Made by a program: the position numbers and the translations under genes | Shown: positions 57,935 through 64,000 of the stretch, piece by piece | Numbering within the stretch: the stretch's first letter is position 1 | Layout of the letters: each line of letters begins with the position of its first letter | The notes under the pieces: generated by a model | What the model saw: only the letters and a program-made list of their open reading frames with translations | What the model was told of the DNA's origin: nothing | The model's database searches: none | Source of the DNA: Humulus lupulus | Taxonomy: Eukaryota; Streptophyta; Magnoliopsida; Rosales; Cannabaceae | Direction: 5' to 3' | Length of the DNA stretch: 64,000 bases | Assembly: GCF_963169125.1 (NCBI RefSeq) | Contig: NC_084794.1 | Coordinates: 230,155,219-230,219,218 of the forward strand

Positions 57935-60390
57935 ATATATATTTATTGGAGGGAAAAAATTCAGCATTTGGAACTTTTTTTTTTCACTCCAATTTTTTTT
58001 AATTTTCATTTTTTATTAATATAAATGCTGATGTGTCTTATTAATCATCCTAAATATCAATTTCCATATCATTATATCATAATTTACAAAAACATAAAAA
58101 CTTAACCTAAATATAATATTTTAAAACAAAACCTAAAATCTGTGACTTATCTCTCAAATCCCTCATTGTCTCCTCACTTAGCTCCCTTGTCCGAACACTA
58201 GCCTCATCACTCATTCACTCACATCTCTTAATTTCTCAAACCCAGACGTTTTTGTTCTCCCTCGAACTAGCGCTCTTGTTCTCCTTCGAACCCAGGAGAT
58301 GGCGCTTTCATTCTTCCTCGAACCCATGTGTTGTTCTTCGTTCTTCTTTGAACCCAGGTGCAGGCCTAAACACCTCAGCTTCGATCTTGAACCCAAAATG
58401 CCGTCGTTGTCTTCTAAGCCACCGCCATCCTTGGGTCTAATTTCTGACTTTTGTATTATGTAAGACAATTCTTTATATCTTGGTATTTTGGTTAGCTAAA
58501 TTTAATTTATGTTCTGTAATGTGTAAAATCTCTGTAGTTTGTAAATCTATTTTGGATTGGTTGGTTTTGAGGCTATAAAGCTTTTGGATTGGCTAGAGAC
58601 TTTGAAGTATTTGAGCTGGCTGGTGGATTTGTGATTTTCAGATTGCTTATGTTGAGGTATCTTTTGTATGATTTGATGACTAATATAATCCCCACTAATA
58701 TGAAGAAACCTTCAAGCTTCCTGCCTTTCTCACCAATGTCGAGCCTTTCCTTGCCAACAACCCATTGTTGCCTCCATGAGAACCCACCGCGACCTTGAGC
58801 CAAGCAGACTCCTCTTTCCCACAACAACCCATTTTGGCGAGTCACACATTCTTGTGCCTTTTCAATTTTGAGTTGTTGAATGTTTATGGATTTTATATTT
58901 ATATATATATTTTTATTTCATGGTTCAGGTGTGGGCAGATTGAAGAATGTTTGGATTTCTTTTAGGATTTTGTATAATATTATTATGGTATGATGTTGAG
59001 TTGTAAGTTTCTTCTAATGTTTATCGCAAGCTAGAAGTAAATGGTGCCAAGAATAAATTGAATGCATATTAACTATTTGATAGAATGCTTCATTGAAATA
59101 TTCATCCAATAATTAAAAAAGTTCTTGGTTTTTATTTGTTCTGTTAAAGTTTCTCTTCTATCTCTATTTTTAATTTATACCAATTGCCTATTATATATAT
59201 TAAGTATTGTGTTACTTTCATGAGATGCATCAAATTAAGAAACTTGATGAGGATGGGAAATTAGGTGTAGAACAAGGAATTTTGGAGCAGATCGAGTCTT
59301 AAGGGGCAGCTTGGAGAATCATCTTTTTCTGAGTATGTTACTTTGCTTTTTCTATATAATTAGTAAGAGTATCTCAAAATACTTATAGTGTAGAAACTAT
59401 TGAAACAAAATGAATTGAAAGTTGATGGAATTAGTAATGTGATTGAAGAAAAAGAACCTTTTTTCACAACTCATTTTCTTTCATGGTTGTTTTCATTGAT
59501 TAAAATGTACTGTACAATTATTTCAGATTTGAAATTCATAGATTTTAAGTTGTAATTATAGAAATGTGAGTTGTACAATCATGATTTTGTGGTTATTCCA
59601 AATCTAAAAGGTGAGTGACTAAAGCAAACTATTAATTGGAATATTCATAGCATGTAGTACCTATTTTAATCTCTATATGGCTATTGAGTGTCTTTTGTCT
59701 TTGTGTTAGGGAGTTTTCCCTCTTTGTGCCTCTGCCACTGTTGGGAGTTTCCTCTGTTTGTGCCTTTTTCACAGTGAACTCGCCTCTCTCACAGTGCAAC
59801 TGTTATATAAGCAAATATATTATATATTTGCAAACTTTGTGGTTTCATATCCTCTTTTGTTTTTTGGCAGTAAGTATCTCCAGTTAATAATCTTAATCGT
59901 GGTTGGGGATGTGCCTTGGGACATGAAGATATCATCCCTTCACTGGCATTTGACAATTTTAGTGAGGCTAAAGTTTCTTCCCTTTATATTTATATGTGAT
60001 TGATAGTGGCGTGGGCTTTATACCATATATTTCTTAGTTTGAAAACATGGATTGGGTGCTAATACTCTATCTTCATTCAAATAATGACATTTTGAATGCT
60101 GCAAAGAATTTTAGGTTTATAGTTGTATTTTTTTTATAATTATTGCTTTCAAGTGTTTTGTTTCTTAATTTAAGGAAACAAGATGATGGTTTAAAAAGGA
60201 AAGGTTTTACTTTTACTTGTTTACTAAACTAATTCACTCTATGAAAAAAAAATCATAAGTGTAAACTATTAAATTAAGTTGTCTATACTTTTCATAATCC
60301 AATGTGTCTACCTAGTTGTGGTTTTGAAAATTATATAGATTTAGTTTGTAAGCAAGTACTTTATGGTGAAAAGCTTGTGAATTATGAATA
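57935..60390. other. Interior of the Pack-CACTA candidate, unassigned
   Basis: No gene is recognised. At about 58145-58440 there is a C/T-rich stretch with TTCGAACCCA repeated four to five times (58285, 58319, 58348, 58390), giving a low-complexity open frame at 58252-58440. The rest is AT-rich and intron-like. Confidence 0.4.
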
Positions 60391-60394
60391 TTTT

Positions 60395-60491
60395 TATTTA
60401 GATTATTGATGCGTTAGGGTTACCATACATAAACTTGTTGGGATACACAGAGATTGCAGAACAAGCCAAGCGCCGGGCTGAGGTGGCAAGG
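60395..60491 (+). pseudogene. Exon-like fragment of an unknown gene
   Basis: After an acceptor-like TTTAG the frame reads DALGLPYINLLGYTEIAEQA then KRRAEVAR, and ends at a GTGAGC donor. It is GC-richer than its surroundings and looks like a real plant exon. I cannot name the source protein, and it is not part of mevalonate diphosphate decarboxylase. Confidence 0.5.
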
Positions 60492-62131
60492 TGAGCAAGT
60501 GCAGCTTTCTAATTTTTTTTTCTTTTTACCATTGATTGTTTTTATACTTGGGTGGCTCGTATGAATGGAATCTATTTATATATATATATATGTATGTATA
60601 TAAATGAGGTTTTATTTTTTCAATTATATTTTTTTATTGCTCTAAATTTTTGCTGAATTTCTGTAAAAAAATTTCTTTTCCCATCTGATTATCCCAGTCC
60701 AGTCCACCTTCTTCAGTCATTAATATGTAACTATTGGTAAATGCTCTACAGGTATTTGATAAAATAATTCTAAGAAAAAATAGAATCTACAATGCTTTGT
60801 TTTATTCTTTATAAGCCTTAAAGTCTTCCAGATTGTTTTGATAACCAAAGAATCAACTTGGTTCTTAAATTGGATGTATTGTTTCTACACCTTATAGAAT
60901 CTATTTTGGTAGCTAGGTTGTACTACTCTAGACCAATTATATGCGGGAACAACAATTAGACATCTATTCATGATATTCCTTTTATTATTCATCCTCATTA
61001 CTGTTTACAAGGTTTATCTTCGATTCCCATTTATCTTATCATATATTTTTTTTAAAAGAAAAATTAAATCAGTACTTGCATCATGGAATCATTTTCTTAA
61101 GCTTTGCTAAATTTGATATCTAAGCCTGGCATGATGAGCATTAGCAAAGGAAAAGTTCCAATAACTCTTATTGATCTTGATTTTGTTGAAACTTTTTTAG
61201 AGTTATCAGTATTTTTTTTTTGAAGTATATAATCACAGGTGAAAATAATTAGAGGTGCAATCTCGGTAGAATGTAAGAATGAGCAATAAGAATGTATGCT
61301 ACTTCATGGAAACTTGGAGTAAGCTTATTACTTTTTATTTCTATTTTTATTTTGCTCTTTATTTTTATTCATAGTTATTGGTTCAGTGCCTTGGGCCATA
61401 AACAGATGAACTCTATGTTGTGGTAGCTTTTACTTCATTTGTTTTTCAGGTAGTCTGGTTTAAGGGTGCTTTGTTAATAAGCCTTCTCAGTTTTTTCCAG
61501 GTAGTTAGGTTTAGGTAGTCTGGTTTTCTAGTTTTTTCCAGCTTGGTTTCAGTTTATTGTCTTGCCAGTTTTCTAGTTTTTTAGCTTGGTTTTAGGTTCA
61601 GGCAAGGCTTGGTGTACTTGTCATCACCTTTCAGTTCACAAGGCTACAATCTTGGATTTGATAGGGTAAGAGCTCTGTTTTAGTTTAATGGGATTGTTGT
61701 TACTAGGAAAATGCATAAATTAAAGGCAATGATAAAATTAAGGCAAGGGTTTATCTTTTTTCTTCATAATTTGAAATTAGAAAGCTTTTATGTTAATTAC
61801 TCTGCTGTTAGAGATCATATGTTGCTAGAGTTTCTTGGCCAAAATTTATTGTTCAAAACTGTTTTATAAAATAGATTCAAAGAACTTTTTTTCTTGTTTT
61901 GATGCATTTATAACAAATGAATACTTTGTTCCGTGGCTATGTATTGCAATTGATATTGTTCTCAGTTTTTTGTTTTGTATGCAAATGTTGATGATTATTT
62001 ATTTTATTAGTACTTTAATAGTATTCTCTCTAGTATTCTCATATTGTAAAACCTGTAGCTATTTAATTTTTTTTTTTCAATTCTATTCTCATAATTATAT
62101 ATATACAAACTAAGGGTATTAATTGACGTTT

Positions 62132-62169
<38 letters not shown>

Positions 62170-62509
62170 TCGCCACTTTTGTTGCCAACCAACAAGATAA
62201 TTTGCTTCTGCGTATAACTTTTTTTTAACAATCTGCTAAGATAAATTATGAGCAATTTGTAACAGGTATTTAATGGCTGGCTCTTACTATTATTGCTATT
62301 TTCTTTAAAAATGTTTTTAACTAGACTTCAAATTAAGAAAATATGATATTTGTGATCTTTGTCTTTCTGCAATCTTTAGTTTTATATGTTAGCATGCCAG
62401 TATGTGGATATGGTGATTGTTGGTGCTCCATTTCTAGAGACATGGAGAGTTGTTTGTTATTAGTATTAAAATTGTTTCTTTAGTTGTGTATTTGGCCTCG
62501 TTCTTTTGT
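60492..62509. other. Intron-like interior of the Pack-CACTA candidate
   Basis: AT-rich, with a TA microsatellite at about 62130-62166. A GGTAGTCTGGTTT-like string recurs three times between 61450 and 61530. No gene is supported. Confidence 0.4.
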
Positions 62510-63660
62510 CAGAGCAAGCTTTCGGCTATTGCAAGGTACTAATTCTTTTCTTCATTAATAATTTTATATATTTCATTTTACAGTTCCCAAAGTTTGTATT
62601 TGTCACCATGGTTAATTTTGCAAGGACGTAGAATCTACATTGTAGATAGTATAATATTTTGATGTTATATATGTTTGGAATCTGATCACTCCTCTCTCAT
62701 TAAGTTAGTTTCATGGGCTTGTACACATATGACTTAAATAGTTTAATCTTCTTGTAAAGGTTATTGGAAATGCTGGTTGTAGTTTGTGATAATAGTTAAG
62801 ATTTTTTTTTTATTCACACACGCCAGGTTCAGGCAGTGCTTGCCGAAGCATATATGGTGGAATTGTGAAGTTGATCATGGGAAAAGTATGTTTGATTTCT
62901 CACACTGCCCTTTTATTCTCAATTACTATAAACCAATTCACACTTTTGAATATTTATAGTGATTTTTTTATGGAAGTGACAGTGTTGCAGTTCAGCTAGT
63001 AGATGATAAACATTGGGATGATCTAGTCATAATCGTTCCAGTGGTACACATCTCCTTTTAAGTGTTTCTATTCTTTGATTCAGTTTTGTGTTTTTCCAAT
63101 TGTTGTTCTAGTGTGATGATATTGTAGTTTGTGGTTTTTATTACTGTGTTGCTCATGGCATGACTGTGAACTGGTTATTTTTGACATTAGTTGTTAGGGT
63201 AGACTATCTCATTAGTGTCCTGGAATTCTTGTTGATAATTTGAAATCATGGTATGAAAATACATCCTGAATTTGAGACTGTTGTAGAAATGACTCTTTTT
63301 ATATATTGTCCTTCTGAGCTGAAATAATATTCGAAAGTTTGGTTAAATTTTGTCTCGTGACTTGTGGTTCTTCTAGTATCCTGTAGGGTGACTCCATTTA
63401 TTGATTTTGTTGCTTCTAGGTAAGTTCACCTCATGAATGTGTGAGGCTGTTGAAACAAGTTTGCTTTTACAGCATAAGGCAAAGGTATATCTCTATTTCT
63501 TTTTGTCTTTCTCACAGTTATGACTGTCGCACTAATCACAGTCTCATTAAACTCTTGACACTAATCATAGTCTGAACTATTGAGTATGCTAACTATTTTT
63601 TTTGAATTGTTGTAGGAAGTAGTACCAGTTCTTACTTTGGAAAGACTATTGGTAATGAGG
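62510..63660 (+). pseudogene. MVD: Fragment of mevalonate diphosphate decarboxylase (five exon pieces)
   Basis: Pieces with plausible splice sites: 62510-62535 (QSKLSAIAR), 62824-62886 (GSGSACRSIYGG and MGK), 62972-63043 ([20 protein letters not shown]), 63420-63484 (VETSLLLQH after a gap) and 63616-63660 (EVVPV). These match consecutive parts of plant MVD, including the Ser-rich SGSACRS loop near the active site. MVD makes isopentenyl diphosphate from mevalonate diphosphate. This copy lacks the N-terminal GHMP kinase part and the C-terminal half. Piece 4 lacks about nine residues and the third acceptor is lost, so it is a copied fragment, not a gene. Confidence 0.85.
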
Positions 63661-63864
63661 GTGAGTACAAGGACAAGAAGAAATATATGTTATTGGACAA
63701 TGAATTTAGTGTTTTATTTTATTTGTAATTTTCATTAAAGTAAATGATTCTTTGTAAATACTTTGTCTAATTTTTGTTATTTTAATCTATAATTTTTTAG
63801 ATTTGTATACAAATGTTTCATTTAAATCATAATTTTTAATTTAAAGTAAAATTAAATAATTTTT
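63661..63864. other. AT-rich link between the MVD fragment and the right subterminal repeats
   Basis: No gene is seen. The reading from the last MVD piece runs into unrelated sequence here. Confidence 0.4.
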
Positions 63865-64000
63865 TTGCAAGCAACGATGACACCTAATAACTGTCGGCGT
63901 TGCCAGCAACGGCGACACCTAATAATTGTCGGCGTAGCTACCCCTATGCCGGCATAGACAAATACGACAGTTAGTTGACTATCGTCGTTGCTCAATAGTG
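63865..64000 (-). repeat. Right subterminal repeats of the Pack-CACTA candidate
   Basis: GCAACGRYGACACCTAATAA followed by YTGTCGGCGT occurs twice in tandem. Read on the minus strand the motif is CGCCGACAGTTA, as at 57180-57415. A further stretch, TACGACAGTTAGTTGACTAT, is like 57054-57080 in direct orientation. Confidence 0.75.

Larger units (their letters stand above)
57020..64000. mobile_element. CACTA-type element carrying gene fragments (Pack-CACTA candidate), running to or past the window end
   Basis: The left end reads CACTCTACAAAATTGGGC. Subterminal repeats built on CGCCGACAGTTAA occupy 57040-57420. Their inverse (TAACTGTCGGCG) occurs at about 63885-63935. The window's last bases are TAGTG, which would fit the right terminus, but no flank is available to test it. 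No transposase is seen. The inside holds a foldback MITE and exons copied from host genes. Confidence 0.7.

Noticed and set aside
58573..58845. Minus-strand frame of 90 residues
   Set aside because: No similarity, no splice context, and it lies in intron-like sequence of the Pack-CACTA candidate.

Overview
The window reads as repeat-dense nuclear DNA of a flowering plant, probably a eudicot. It holds Ty3/gypsy retrotransposons of the Tat/Retand type, a MULE, CACTA-like and hAT-like DNA transposons, MITEs, plant introns and a potato-type-I inhibitor gene. I cannot fix the genus. I found no bacterial operon, tRNA, rRNA or CRISPR. Nearly all coding capacity belongs to transposable elements. The only clear host gene is a small two-exon serine protease inhibitor on the minus strand at 29363-29654.

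Layout. (1) 1-8393: the 3' part of decayed Tat element A, plus strand, ending in its 3' LTR; it sits in a chromovirus-like LTR whose remainder is 8394-10303. (2) 10529-23846: full-length Tat element B, minus strand, with 0.9-kb LTRs, TSD aatat and a coding region full of stops. (3) 23852-31650: AT-rich sequence with a MITE, a CACTA-type right end and the inhibitor gene. (4) 31651-55475: a nest in which CACTA-like sequence contains a hAT-like MITE (34253-55195), which contains a MULE (34694-54956). The MULE carries a mudrA-like transposase broken by a 2.37-kb solo LTR (36554-38920) and by the young full-length Tat element C (40354-52897). Target-site duplications support each join except the outermost. 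(5) 55476-57019: LTR-like fragments. (6) 57020 to the window end: a CACTA-type element of the Pack kind, carrying a foldback MITE and broken exons of mevalonate diphosphate decarboxylase.

Two systems stand out. All three Tat elements carry, between pol and the 3' LTR, a spliced gene on the strand opposite pol. Each has its own TATA-like box, and in copies A and C the exon junctions are at the same places. In C the four exons add up to exactly 729 codons in phase, despite two premature stops. The pol and antisense genes converge on arrays of short tandem hairpins. Second, the MULE carries a two-exon GRF zinc-finger gene convergent with its transposase, the position mudrB holds in maize MuDR.

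Tat elements A and C belong to one family and lie in opposite orientations about 37 kb apart. B is a second, divergent family with the same gene order. Order of events from nesting and LTR divergence: the MULE entered the hAT-like MITE, then the solo LTR and element C entered the MULE transposase. C is the most recent (about 5 mismatches in 791 bp between LTRs, counted by eye). B is older (about 35 in 903 bp), and A is heavily mutated.
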